Shown: piece by piece, positions 16,313 through 24,510 of the stretch | Numbering within the stretch: the first letter of the stretch is position 1 | How the letters are laid out: the number at the start of each line of letters is the position of its first letter | DNA from: JAIBJN01 sp963775395 | GTDB lineage: Bacteria; Actinomycetota; Thermoleophilia; Gaiellales; Gaiellaceae | Direction: 5' to 3' | Assembly: GCA_963775395.1 (NCBI GenBank) | Contig: CAVZIX010000006.1 | Location: 114,604 to 178,603, forward strand | Length of the DNA stretch: 64,000 nt | Translations under genes and position numbers: made by a program | Notes under the pieces: generated by a model | Seen by the model: the letters and a program-made list of their open reading frames with translations, nothing else | Told to the model about the DNA's origin: nothing | Database searches by the model: none

Positions 16313-17239
16313 AAGAAGCGCTCGACCCGCTGGACGCGGTCGGGATGGAGGCCGCGGTCGACGTGCGCCCGGTCGAAGCCGGGCCCGCCGCTCACTTCGT
16401 CGAAGTTGCCGTCGAAGGAGTAGACGATGTCGCTCCCGTCGCCTGCGAACAGGAAGTCGACATTGCCGCGGCCGCGGATCACGTCGGCACCAGCGCCGCC
16501 GACGATCCGATTCACCATCCTGTCCCCGCGGAGGTCGTCGCCGAATCGGCTCCCGACGATGCTCTCGATGCTGTCGAACTGATCCGGGCCCTCGCCGAGC
16601 GCATACCCGCTCTTGAGGTCGACGATGACCCGGGCTCGGGCTCTGGGAGTAGAGCAGCGTGTCCCTGTTGAGCCCGCCGTCAATGCCGTCGGTGCCCGGT
16701 CCGGGAGCGATCGAATCGATGCCCGGCCCTGCGGTGATGAGGTCGTTGCCCGTCTGGCCGCCGAGCCATTGGGGACCGTCCCCACCCTCGAGGACATCGT
16801 TGCCCGCGCCGCCATCGAGGATGCTGTAGACGTCGCCGCTGACGAGATGGTCGTTGCCGTCGTTTCCGTACAGAGAGCCTGAGCACGCGGCGCAGAGCGA
16901 AAGCTCGTCGCCTCCGGGTCCCCCAAGGACGCCGGCATGCCCAGCCATGACCACGCTCGTGTCGTTGCCGTCGCGGAGCCTGACCCACGGCGAGCCCTCC
17001 GCGCACGTGACCTCATTGGCGCTCAGAGCGGTGCAGCCTGCGCCCGGGTCGATGGTGGCGCCGTTGTCGACGATGGTCGTGCCGCCGGAGCCCTGGTTGA
17101 TCTCGACGTCATTCGTCTCGCCGGGCCCGGCCAGGTAGAAGAGCGTGGGGCCGCTCACCCAGGCCTCCGCGGCACTTGCCGGAGCCGCGACGATGAGCGC
17201 GACGAGAGCCATGGCAAGCGCGAAACCGATGCGCCGCAT
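16309..17239 (-). pseudogene. exported RTX (calcium-binding repeat) protein, frameshifted
   Basis: Would encode about 310 residues: a signal peptide (MRRIGFALAMALVALIVAAPASAA), a Cys-containing region and hemolysin-type GGxGxDxLxGG repeats (GGPGGDELSLCA, YGNDGNDHLVSG, GGAGNDVLEGGDG, later GGAGADVIRGRGNVDFLFAGDG). The first part reads in one frame to DTLLYSQSPS near 16655; the second, from RVIVDLKSGYALGEG to VERFF, is in another. The break falls in a tandem AGCCCG AGCCCG, so one missing or extra base explains it. RTX repeats usually bind Ca2+ outside the cell. It is unclear whether this is a real pseudogene or a sequence error. Confidence 0.7.
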
Positions 17240-17362
17240 GCCACAAAGCATACGGCAAGCGACCGTCACGGACGAGTGTGCGAGTTGGTGCGCACGGCTC
17301 GTCACGGTTCCGTGCGAAAGGACATCTGGCTCGGCGCAGATGCCGTTGCTAGCGTCGCCGAC

Positions 17363-18061
17363 ATGGGGGAAGCCGTCCTGGTCGTCGAGCACGAGGAGCC
17401 CACCCGGGCGTTCCTCTCCCAGCAACTCGCCGAGGACGGCTTCGAGGTCTTCGCCGCCGACGGGGCCATCTCGGCGCTCGCGCTCGTCGAGGCCGAGCGC
17501 CCGGATCTCGTCCTCCTGGACGCGATCCTGCCCGACGCCTCCGGCTTCGAGCTCTGCGGCCGCCTGAGGGCGGGGGAGCCCGGCCGAGCCTGGAATCGCG
17601 ACGTGCCGGTGATCATGGTCAGCACGCGCGGCGACCCGGTCGACCGAGTCCGCGGCTTCGCGCGCGGCGCCGACGACTACGTCGTGCGTCCGTTCGTCTA
17701 CGAGGAGCTGGTCGCCCGCATGCGCGCCGTTCTCCGTCGCGCCGGCCGTCCGAGCCACCGCTGCCTCGCCGTGCGCGACATCGACATCGACCTCGCCTCG
17801 CGCGTGGTCCGCGTCGCCGGCGAGCCGGTGCAACTTTCGGCGAAGGAGTTCGACCTTCTGGTCGCGCTGGCCGAGGACCCGGAGCGCGTCTTCCGCAAGG
17901 ACGAGCTGCTCAGGGACGTCTGGGGCTTCAGGTCGTTGGGGCGTACGAGGACGCTCGACTCCCACGCGAGCCGCCTCCGCCGCAAGCTCAACCGCGAGGG
18001 CGAGGCCGCGTACGTCCTCAACGTCTGGGGCGTCGGGTACCGGCTGGTTGCCGGCGTCTAG
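17363..18061 (+). CDS. orphan response regulator with atypical receiver pocket
   Basis: An OmpR/PhoB-type regulator of 232 residues. The receiver (about 1-118) keeps phosphoacceptor D53 (LVLLDAILPD) and the Ser/Thr switch (MVSTRG). The acidic pair is E-H (VVEHEEP) instead of E-D, and the usual Lys of K-P-F is Arg (DDYVVRPF). The winged helix is normal (LSAKEFDLLVALAEDP, FRKDELLRDVWGF, LDSHASRLRRKLN). No kinase is nearby. ATG at 17363 starts right at the receiver. It lies divergent from the RTX gene and convergent with the LVIVD array, ending at a terminator. Confidence 0.88.
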   Translation: MGEAVLVVEHEEPTRAFLSQQLAEDGFEVFAADGAISALALVEAERPDLVLLDAILPDASGFELCGRLRAGEPGRAWNRDVPVIMVSTRGDPVDRVRGFARGADDYVVRPFVYEELVARMRAVLRRAGRPSHRCLAVRDIDIDLASRVVRVAGEPVQLSAKEFDLLVALAEDPERVFRKDELLRDVWGFRSLGRTRTLDSHASRLRRKLNREGEAAYVLNVWGVGYRLVAGV

Positions 18062-18068
18062 GGCAGAG

Positions 18069-18092
18069 AGAGGGCGGCCGGAGCCGCCCTCT
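18069..18092. terminator. bidirectional hairpin terminator
   Basis: A perfect 10-base-pair stem (AGAGGGCGGC, loop CGGA, GCCGCCCTCT) lies between the convergent response-regulator gene and LVIVD copy 1. There is no clear T run; it may act in both directions. Confidence 0.7.
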
Positions 18093-18115
18093 CCCCCTAC
18101 GTCAGGCGTAGGCGT

Positions 18116-19472
18116 CTAGTCCAGCGAGAACTCCTGTGTCTGCGGGTTCAGGTGCTTGAGGTTCCTTGCACCCACCTGCTGGAACAGCGGCTTCCAGATG
18201 TTCAGGCCCTCGCCGATGTTCGACTCGTAGAGCTCGCGGTTGTACCAGTACGTCGACCATGCGCCTGTCACGTCGCAGCAGAAGATCGTTCCGGGCGGAA
18301 CGGGCTTCGGCGGCGGGTCGCTCCAGGCCACCGTGAACGCGGCTGCCGGGTTCGTGAAGTCGACGACCCACGTCCCCGCCTGGTAGTTGCCGCTCACGAG
18401 CAGGTTGCGCTTCTTCGTCGGGATGACGTTGTAGTTGTGGAGCGTGCAGTTCTCGGTCGGGCCCTGCGCACGCGGGAGGGTCCAGGTGCCGAGGAGCGCG
18501 CCCGTGTCCGTGTCGTAGAAGAAGAAGCTCCGGTCGAGCGACGGGATCGGTGGCTTCGCACGCGGCCGCGACGCCGCCGCCGGGCTCGTGCCCGAAGATG
18601 ATGATCTCGCCGTCCCAGCTGAACGCCGCGGAGTGGCCGACCGTCACCGTCGGGACGTCGACGTGGTGCATCAGCAGCGGGTCCACCAGGGAGCCGCCGT
18701 CGGGACCGCCGAGGCTGAAGACGCGGAAGCCAGTCCCTCCAGCGCAGGCAGCCTTCTTCACGTCGCCGAGGATCACGCCGATGTCGTGGCAGGTGTGCAT
18801 CGACGGCTCACGGCGCAGGAACGAGGCGGCAGCCGGGTTGTCCAACGGCACCGAGATGATGTCGATCCAGTCGCACGCGGGGCTCGTGGAAGAGCTGTTG
18901 TAGACCAGGAGCCGCTTGTTCGCCGGATCTGGCACGGCGGTCGCCGTGTGCGAGCCGCAGCCGAAGGAGTCGGCCTGCGGCCTGGCGCTGAGCTCGATGT
19001 CGGCCACGAGCTCCGGGTTCGCGCGGTCGCTGATGTCGAACACGTGCAACCCCTCGAACCCTGCGGGCACCATCTGCCCGTCGCAGGTGAGCCCTGCGCC
19101 GAACGGGCCGGGCGAGCCCGCAGGCGTGTTCCAGGAACGCACTAGGACGTTCTTCCAGACGACGATGTCGCCCTGGTTCCCGTCGCAGAAGGTGCGCGAG
19201 ACCGTGAAGGGGTTGTTCGGATTGCGGATGTTCCGGATGCTGAAGCCGTCCCAGTTCCCCTGGTAGGCGAACTGGCCCCAGAACGCGATGTCGGTGTTGA
19301 TGTCCGGGTTGGCGCCGCCGAAGCCGCCGAGCACGGCGGGCTCCTCGATGTGCCCGAGGGGCGCCAGGTTGACGGCCGGATCGGTCGTGTGACCTGCGCC
19401 GGCGGCGAACGGGAACGTCAGCAAGCCGCAGACGAAGGCCCCCAGGACCAGGACGCGTAACGCACGTGGCAT
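18116..19472 (-). pseudogene. secreted LVIVD-repeat protein, array copy 1 (one frameshift)
   Basis: Would be about 450 residues. It has a signal peptide (MPRALRVLVLGAFVCGLLTF, cut near AAGAG), then beta-propeller-like LVIVD repeats (GLHVFDISDRANPELVADIE, WIDIISVPLDNPAAASF). Family signatures present are CGSHTATAVPD, CHDIGVILG, GHSAAFSWDG and FGHEPGGG. After CEATDP one extra base at about 18541-18547 shifts the frame. The rest (SFFFYDTDTGALLG, SGNYQAGTWVVDFTNP, STYWYNRELYESNI, LNPQTQEFSLD) continues in another frame. Strong CAGGAGGTGACC before ATG at 19472. Secreted; function unknown. Confidence 0.8.
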
Positions 19473-19589
19473 GGTCACCTCCTGTTGGGGACGAAACGAT
19501 CGCAGGCGATTGCAGAAGCCCCCCATAAACCCGGCCTGACGCGCGAAGAACACTGACGCATCGGCTCCCCAATCGCCTGCTGCGCGAGG

Positions 19590-19618
19590 ATTCTCCTCCT
19601 CCGCTTACGTGGCGTCAA
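19590..19618 (-). promoter_or_regulatory. promoter of LVIVD copy 1
   Basis: On the minus strand TTGACG (19618-19613) and GAGAAT (19595-19590) are separated by exactly 17 bases. The site lies just after the terminator of copy 2. A leader block ending in a G run (to 19567) resembles those of the other copies. Confidence 0.65.
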
Positions 19619-19636
19619 GCACGAGTCCGGAGACGG

Positions 19637-19665
19637 CGAGGGCGGCCCCGGAAGGGCCGCCCTCG
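19637..19665 (-). terminator. hairpin terminator of LVIVD copy 2
   Basis: A 12-base-pair perfect stem (CGAGGGCGGCCC, loop CGGAA on the plus strand, GGGCCGCCCTCG) lies 24 bases after the stop of copy 2 and before the promoter of copy 1. Confidence 0.7.
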
Positions 19666-19688
19666 TGTCCATCCGGTTGCAGCTAGGG

Positions 19689-21005
19689 CTACCGGTTCTT
19701 GCCCCGCTTGGCCTTGATGGTGAACTCCTGCGTCTGCGGGTTCAGGTACGCGAGGTTGAAGTTACCGCGCACCTGCGGGCCCACGTATTCGAAGATGTTC
19801 AGGCCCTCGGTGATGTTCGTCTCGTAGATGTAGTCGTTGTACCAGTACGACGACCACGCTCCGCCGAGGTCCGTGGGGACGATCGGCGGCGGGTCCGACC
19901 AGGCGAGCTCGACGGGGTTCGCCGGGTCCGTGAAGTCGACCAGGCTCGTCCCCGACTGGTAGCTGCCGTGGACGAAGACGTCGCGGCCGCTCTTGAGCGG
20001 GATCGTGTTCAGGTTGTGCAGGGTGCAGTTCTCGGTCGCGGACTGAGGCCGCGGCATCAACCACTGGCCGACCTTCGCGCCCGTGTCGCCGTTGTAGAAG
20101 AAGTACGTCCGGTTCAGGTCGGGGTCGGTGGCCTCACACTCGGGAGCGACGCCGCCGCCCGGCTCGTGGCCGAAGATGAGGACCTTGCCGTCCCAGCTCC
20201 ATGCTGCCGAGTGGCCGATGGTGACGCCGGGCTCGACGACGTGGTAGAGCAGCAGCGGATCCTCGAGCGAGCCGCCGTTCGTGCCGCCGAGGCTGAAGAC
20301 GCGGACGCCCTCGCCGCCGGCGCAGGCGGCCTTCATCGCGCTGCCGAGGATGACGCCGATGTCATGGCAGGTGTGGTCGGAGGGCTCGTTGCGGATCAGG
20401 CTCGCGGAGCCCGGATCCTTGAGCGGGACCTCGACGATGTCGATCCACGGGCACGGCGTGTTCGAGTTACCGTTGTAGATCAACAGGCGGTTGTTCTTCC
20501 TGTCCGGAATCCCGGTCGCGGTGTGCGAGCCGCACGGCAGGTCGACCGAGCCGACGAGCTCCGGAGCCGTCTTGTCCGAGATGTCGAAGATGTGCAGGCC
20601 CTCGAACCCGGCCGGCACCGGCTCGCCGCCGCAGGTCGTCGTGCCGGAAGCCGGCGCGTCCCACGTGCGGACGACGAGGTTCTTGAAGACGACCACGTCA
20701 CCCTGGCCGCCGTTGCAGAACGCCCGCCCGACCTGCTTCGGGTTGTCCGGGTTCCTGATGTCCCGGATGTTGAAGCCGTCCCAGTTCCCCTGGATGGCGA
20801 ACTTCCCCTGGAACGCGATGTCCGTGTGGATGTCCGGATTCCCGATCGCAGGGTTGATCAGGCTCGCCGGCTCGAGGATGTGCCCCCGAGGGACGAGGTC
20901 CGGCGTGTGCGGGTCAGTGGTGTGACCGGCCCCGGCCGCGAGCGGGAACGCGATGATCCCGACCGCGAGCGCCAGCAGGACCGGCACGCGAAACAGATGC
21001 TTCAT
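19689..21005 (-). CDS. secreted LVIVD-repeat protein, array copy 2 (intact)
   Basis: An intact 438-residue protein with a signal peptide (MKHLFRVPVLLALAVGIIAF, cut near AAGAG). Repeats typical of LVIVD/propeller proteins are visible (GLHIFDISDKTAPELVGSVD; WIDIVEVPLKDPGSAS; SLVDFTDPANPVELAWS). Shared family motifs include CGSHTATGIPD, CHDIGVILGSAMKAACAGG, GHSAAWSWDGK, FGHEPGGG, ENCTLHNLN, SSYWYNDYIYETNITEGLN and LNPQTQEF. The N-terminus (GAGHTTDP...PRGHILEP) groups it with copy 1. The tail is basic (KAKRGKNR). ATG at 21005 has GGAGG six bases upstream. A role in binding or metal-dependent catalysis outside the cell is only a guess. Confidence 0.88.
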   Translation of the reverse strand: MKHLFRVPVLLALAVGIIAFPLAAGAGHTTDPHTPDLVPRGHILEPASLINPAIGNPDIHTDIAFQGKFAIQGNWDGFNIRDIRNPDNPKQVGRAFCNGGQGDVVVFKNLVVRTWDAPASGTTTCGGEPVPAGFEGLHIFDISDKTAPELVGSVDLPCGSHTATGIPDRKNNRLLIYNGNSNTPCPWIDIVEVPLKDPGSASLIRNEPSDHTCHDIGVILGSAMKAACAGGEGVRVFSLGGTNGGSLEDPLLLYHVVEPGVTIGHSAAWSWDGKVLIFGHEPGGGVAPECEATDPDLNRTYFFYNGDTGAKVGQWLMPRPQSATENCTLHNLNTIPLKSGRDVFVHGSYQSGTSLVDFTDPANPVELAWSDPPPIVPTDLGGAWSSYWYNDYIYETNITEGLNIFEYVGPQVRGNFNLAYLNPQTQEFTIKAKRGKNR

Positions 21006-21160
21006 CTCCACCTCCTACCTGGCAGTCCGCGAGAGTCCAGGCATGCGGGAGCTACGTCTGCCGTGCCCAAATGGTGCAAGCAAGATCGTCAACGGCCCCT
21101 CCCGCGTTGCCTGCTGAGCCGGGAAGTATGCCTTCTCACTCGTTTAGTGCTAGTAAACGG

Positions 21161-21186
21161 GAGCGGCCGCCTCTCGGCGGCCGCTC
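21161..21186 (-). terminator. hairpin terminator of LVIVD copy 3
   Basis: An 11-base-pair perfect stem (GAGCGGCCGCC, loop TCTC, GGCGGCCGCTC) lies 26 bases past the stop of copy 3. Confidence 0.7.
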
Positions 21187-21211
21187 CGAAGCGTCTTTCG
21201 ATCGCGCCCTG

Positions 21212-22594
21212 CTATCGGTCGATCGTGAACAGCTGGCGTCTGCGGGTTGGAGTACGGCATCCGGAGGTACTCGATGACCGCCGGGTCGTCGAGGCGCCAG
21301 ATCGAGCAGGCCGAAGACAGGTCGGACTGGTAGATCCGGCCGTTGTACCAGTAGGTCGACCAGTCGCCTCCCTCGCAGCCGTCGGCGAAGGCCGGCTGGT
21401 CCGCGTAGGCGATCTCCTTCGCCGTCGCCGGGTTCGTGAAGTCGACGACGCTGATGCCCGACGAGTAGTTGCCGGACACGAGGACGTAGCGCGGCTTGCC
21501 GTTCTTGTTCTTCAGCGGCACGACGTTGTAGTTGTGGATCGTGCACGCCTCGTCGACCCCCTGCTTGCGCGGCAGGATGAACTTGCCGAGCAGCTCACCG
21601 GTCTCGACCGAGAAGAAGAAGTACGACTTCATGTCGTCGGTCTGGACTGCGGAGCCGGCGATCGGCGGGTCGAGCGGCGCGCCTGTGGCTGACAGGCGGC
21701 GCGGACGCCGCCGCCCGGCTCCCAGCCGAAGATCGACGACCTTGCCGTCGTACGTGAACGACGCCGAGTGGCCCGGCCGAGGGGATGCCCGGGAGGATGT
21801 GGTGCATCATCATCGGCTTGTCGAGCGACCCGCCGTCGGGCCCGCCGAGGCTGTAGATGCCGAGGCTGTCGCCGCCGGCGCAGCCGAGCTTCATGGCCGT
21901 GCCGAGGATGACGCCGATGTCGTGACAGGGATGCTCTCGGTCGGGATCTGGCTTCAGGAGGTGCGCTCCGGCCGGGTTGCGAGATCGGAATCTCGACGAT
22001 GTCGAAGTTCGGGACACGTTCCGCTCGAGCTGCCGACATAGACGATCAGTCGGTTGTTCGCGAGGTCGGGGATCATCGTCTGCGTGTGCGAGCCGCAGGC
22101 CAGGTCGACCGACGCGATCAGGTCGGGTTGCTCTTGTTCGTGATGTCGAAGATGTGCAGGCCCTCGAACCCCGGCGGCACGAAGTTGCCGTCACAGGACG
22201 ATCCCGCCGCCGGCGTGTTCGAGTTCCACGAGCGGCTGAGGATGTTCCCGTAGATCGCGACGTCTCCCTGGTTGCCCGGCGGCCGACGAGTTCTTCGGTG
22301 CGCATTCTTCACCGTCGACGATCACCTTCGGCCGCGACGGGAAACGTGACGTCGATCAGGCGGAACCCCGTGTAGAGCCCTGGACGACCATGTCGCCCCA
22401 GAAGGCCAGATCCGGTGATGAAGTTGGACTCGGGGCCGTCGTCGGGACGAGGCGCTCCGCGAACCCGATCGGCGTCAGGTTGTGCGTGATCGTCCAGTTT
22501 GCATCGAGCGATCGCGGTGGGGCGTCGCGCTCAACGGAGCCGCGACGAGCCCGATAGCCAGTGCCGAGAGCACCAGCAACAGTCGGAGCTTCAC
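21212..22594 (-). pseudogene. secreted LVIVD-repeat protein, array copy 3 (many frameshifts)
   Basis: The full length of the family can be followed but only by changing frame about a dozen times. Pieces in order: signal peptide (KLRLLLVLSALAIGLVAAPL), ANWTITHNLTPIGFAERL, DLAFWGDMVVQG, NQGDVAIYGNILSRSWNSN, GLHIFDITNKSNP, NFDIVEIPIS, CHDIGVILGTAMKLGCAGG, MHHILPGIPSAG, FGWEPGGG, MKSYFFFSVETGELLGKF, GDWSTYWYNGRIYQSDLS and NPQT. Each change is one or two bases, with no large deletion. GGAGGTGG precedes the GTG start at 22594. Either a recent pseudogene or a low-quality stretch of sequence; the even indel pattern favours the latter. Confidence 0.75.
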
Positions 22595-22705
22595 GAGCTA
22601 CCACCTCCAAATGCTCACGGGAAGCCCGCTGTGGCCGGCCCCCCTCTGCCTGCCTTGACTGCGGGGAGTCTCAGCGTCGTCCCTCGGTGTCGCTGTCAAG
22701 AACGA

Positions 22706-22731
22706 GGGAGGCCGCCTTGCGGCGGCCTCCC
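22706..22731 (-). terminator. hairpin terminator of LVIVD copy 4
   Basis: An 11-base-pair perfect stem (GGGAGGCCGCC, loop TTGC, GGCGGCCTCCC) lies 29 bases past the stop of copy 4, just before the TTGACA of copy 3. Confidence 0.7.
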
Positions 22732-22759
22732 GTTCGAGCTTCGCGTTGCCGCGAGGCTA

Positions 22760-24316
22760 CTAGTCGATCGTGAAGAGCTGGGTCTGCGGGTTCGAGTGCG
22801 GCGTCCGCAAGAACTGGACGACCGCTGGATCGTCGAGGCGCCAGATGAGCAGGCCCCTCGTGATGTCGGACTCGTAGATCCGCCCGTTGTACCAGTACGT
22901 GGACCAGTCACCGCCGAGCTCGATCCCGGTCGTGCTGGGGTCCGGGTTGACGAGCGGGGGCGGATCGGCGTAAGCGATCTCCTTGGCGTTCGCGGGGTCG
23001 GAGAAGTCGACCACGCTAATGCCGGACTGGTAGTTGCCGGAGACCCAGACGTAGCGAGGCTTCCCGGCCTTGTTCCTGAGTGGGACTGTGTTGCCGTTGT
23101 GCCAGGTGCAGTTCTCCGTGCTGGTCTGCGGTCGCGGGTGCAGGAACGTTCCCGCGATCTCGCCTGACTCGACGTCGAGGAAGAAGAGCGTCTTCATCAG
23201 GTCGTCCTGGATCAAGGTCGATCCGGGAATCGGCGCGCCGGTGACCTGGCAGCGCGAAGAACTGCCGCCGCCGGGCTCGTGCCCGAAGATCGCGTACTTG
23301 CCGTCCCAGGTGAACGCAGCCGTGTGGCCGACCGTGACGCCCGTGGGCATCACGATGTGGTGCATGAAGATTGGGTCCTCGAGCGAGCCGCCGTCGGCCG
23401 GGTCGAGGCTGAGGATGGTCATGCCGGTGCCGCCTGAGCAGGCGACCTTCATCGCACTGCCGAGGATGACGCCCGTGTCGTGACATGCGTGGTGCATGTC
23501 GACTGGCTCGGCCGGATCGCCTGACGGCTCGAAGCGCAGGTACGACGCTGCCGCGGGGTTGGCCAGCGGCACCTGGACGATGTCCATGCCGCGGCAGTTC
23601 AGCGGCTCCGAGCCGGGCGCCGGCGACCCGAAGGTCGTGTTGGCCGACGAGTTCGAGTAGACGAGCAGCCGGTTGTTGGCGAGGTCGGGCACCAGCGTCT
23701 CGGTATGCGAGCCGCACGGCGTGTCGACGAACGCGATCACGTCGGGGTTCTTCGGGTCGCTGATGTCGATGACGTGCACGCCTTCCTGGCCACGCTCGGG
23801 CAGCCCGGTTGCCGCGTCTGCCGGCTCGCGGAACATCGGCCAGTCACCACAGAACGAGCCCGGGGTCGTGTAGCGGGCGGGGTTGTCGACCGGGAATGGC
23901 AACCCGGTCGCGGGGTCGATTGGTGGCGGAGTACCCGAGTTCCACGATCGGATCACCAGGTCGCCCCACACGATCACGTCGCCCTGGTTGCCCTGGGTAT
24001 TGAGGAAGCTGTTGCATTCCTCCCAATCGACGATCTCCTTCGGGCGCGTCGGGAAGGTCACGTCGACAAGCCGGAAGCCGGCGTACGTGCCCTGAACAAC
24101 CGTGTCGCCCCAGAAGGCGAGGTCGGAGTTGAAGTTGCCCGCTCCGGGCGCGGCGTTGGCGAGCGGGATCACGCGCGGCGAGTAGCCGAGCGCCCTCATG
24201 TTGTCGGTGACCGCCCAGCCCCTAACCACGTCGGGGGGCGGAGTCGCGCCGATCGGTGAGGCGATCAGCCCGACGGCCAGCGCAAGGAGCGCCAGCATGA
24301 GCTTTGCTTTCACCAC
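22760..24316 (-). CDS. secreted LVIVD-repeat protein, array copy 4 (intact, longest)
   Basis: An intact 518-residue protein with a signal peptide (KAKLMLALLALAVGLIASPI, cut near GATPP). It has the same core as copy 2 but with an insert of about 40 residues (PPIDPATGLPFPVDNPARYT) and another Gly-rich insert near NTTFGSPAPGSE. Motifs: GVHVIDISDPKNPDVIAFVD, CGSHTETLVPD, CHDTGVILGSAMKVACSGG, GHTAAFTWDGK, FGHEPGGG, ENCTWHNGN, GGDWSTYWYNGRIYESDI and LFTID. With copies 3 and 5 it shares the N-terminal WAVTDNMRALGYSPR. Start is GTG 24316 or the adjacent GTG 24313, behind GGGAGG. Secreted; function unknown. Confidence 0.88.
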   Translation of the reverse strand: MVKAKLMLALLALAVGLIASPIGATPPPDVVRGWAVTDNMRALGYSPRVIPLANAAPGAGNFNSDLAFWGDTVVQGTYAGFRLVDVTFPTRPKEIVDWEECNSFLNTQGNQGDVIVWGDLVIRSWNSGTPPPIDPATGLPFPVDNPARYTTPGSFCGDWPMFREPADAATGLPERGQEGVHVIDISDPKNPDVIAFVDTPCGSHTETLVPDLANNRLLVYSNSSANTTFGSPAPGSEPLNCRGMDIVQVPLANPAAASYLRFEPSGDPAEPVDMHHACHDTGVILGSAMKVACSGGTGMTILSLDPADGGSLEDPIFMHHIVMPTGVTVGHTAAFTWDGKYAIFGHEPGGGSSSRCQVTGAPIPGSTLIQDDLMKTLFFLDVESGEIAGTFLHPRPQTSTENCTWHNGNTVPLRNKAGKPRYVWVSGNYQSGISVVDFSDPANAKEIAYADPPPLVNPDPSTTGIELGGDWSTYWYNGRIYESDITRGLLIWRLDDPAVVQFLRTPHSNPQTQLFTID

Positions 24317-24422
24317 GGACCTCCCTTTTGCTCACGGGGGTAGGCCCGCGGGCGTTCCAGCGGCCCGCCTGCGAACATGGGTGTTCGGCCAGCTCCCCCC
24401 AAAGTGCCTGCCTGACCCGGGA

Positions 24423-24452
24423 AGTCTTTTCCGTTCTGGGCCTTTTTGTCAA
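24423..24452 (-). promoter_or_regulatory. promoter of LVIVD copy 4
   Basis: TTGACA (24452-24447) and AAGACT (24428-24423) are 18 bases apart on the minus strand. The leader then reads TCCCGGGTCAGGCAGGCA followed by a run of six G, shared in outline with the other copies. Confidence 0.65.
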
Positions 24453-24454
24453 GC

Positions 24455-24482
24455 AGGAGGCCGCCCTCGCGGGCGGCCTCCT
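24455..24482 (-). terminator. hairpin terminator of LVIVD copy 5
   Basis: A 12-base-pair perfect stem (AGGAGGCCGCCC, loop TCGC, GGGCGGCCTCCT) lies 29 bases past the stop of copy 5 and three bases before the -35 of copy 4. Confidence 0.7.
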
Positions 24483-24510
24483 CCGTGCGATGTCGTTGGA
24501 CTGCCGCGGA

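Noticed and set aside
24317..24428. LVIVD leaders as a known riboswitch
   Set aside because: I compared the conserved G-rich leader with the usual cores of TPP, cobalamin, c-di-GMP, c-di-AMP, guanidine and manganese riboswitches and saw no match. It is kept only as an unexplained leader block.
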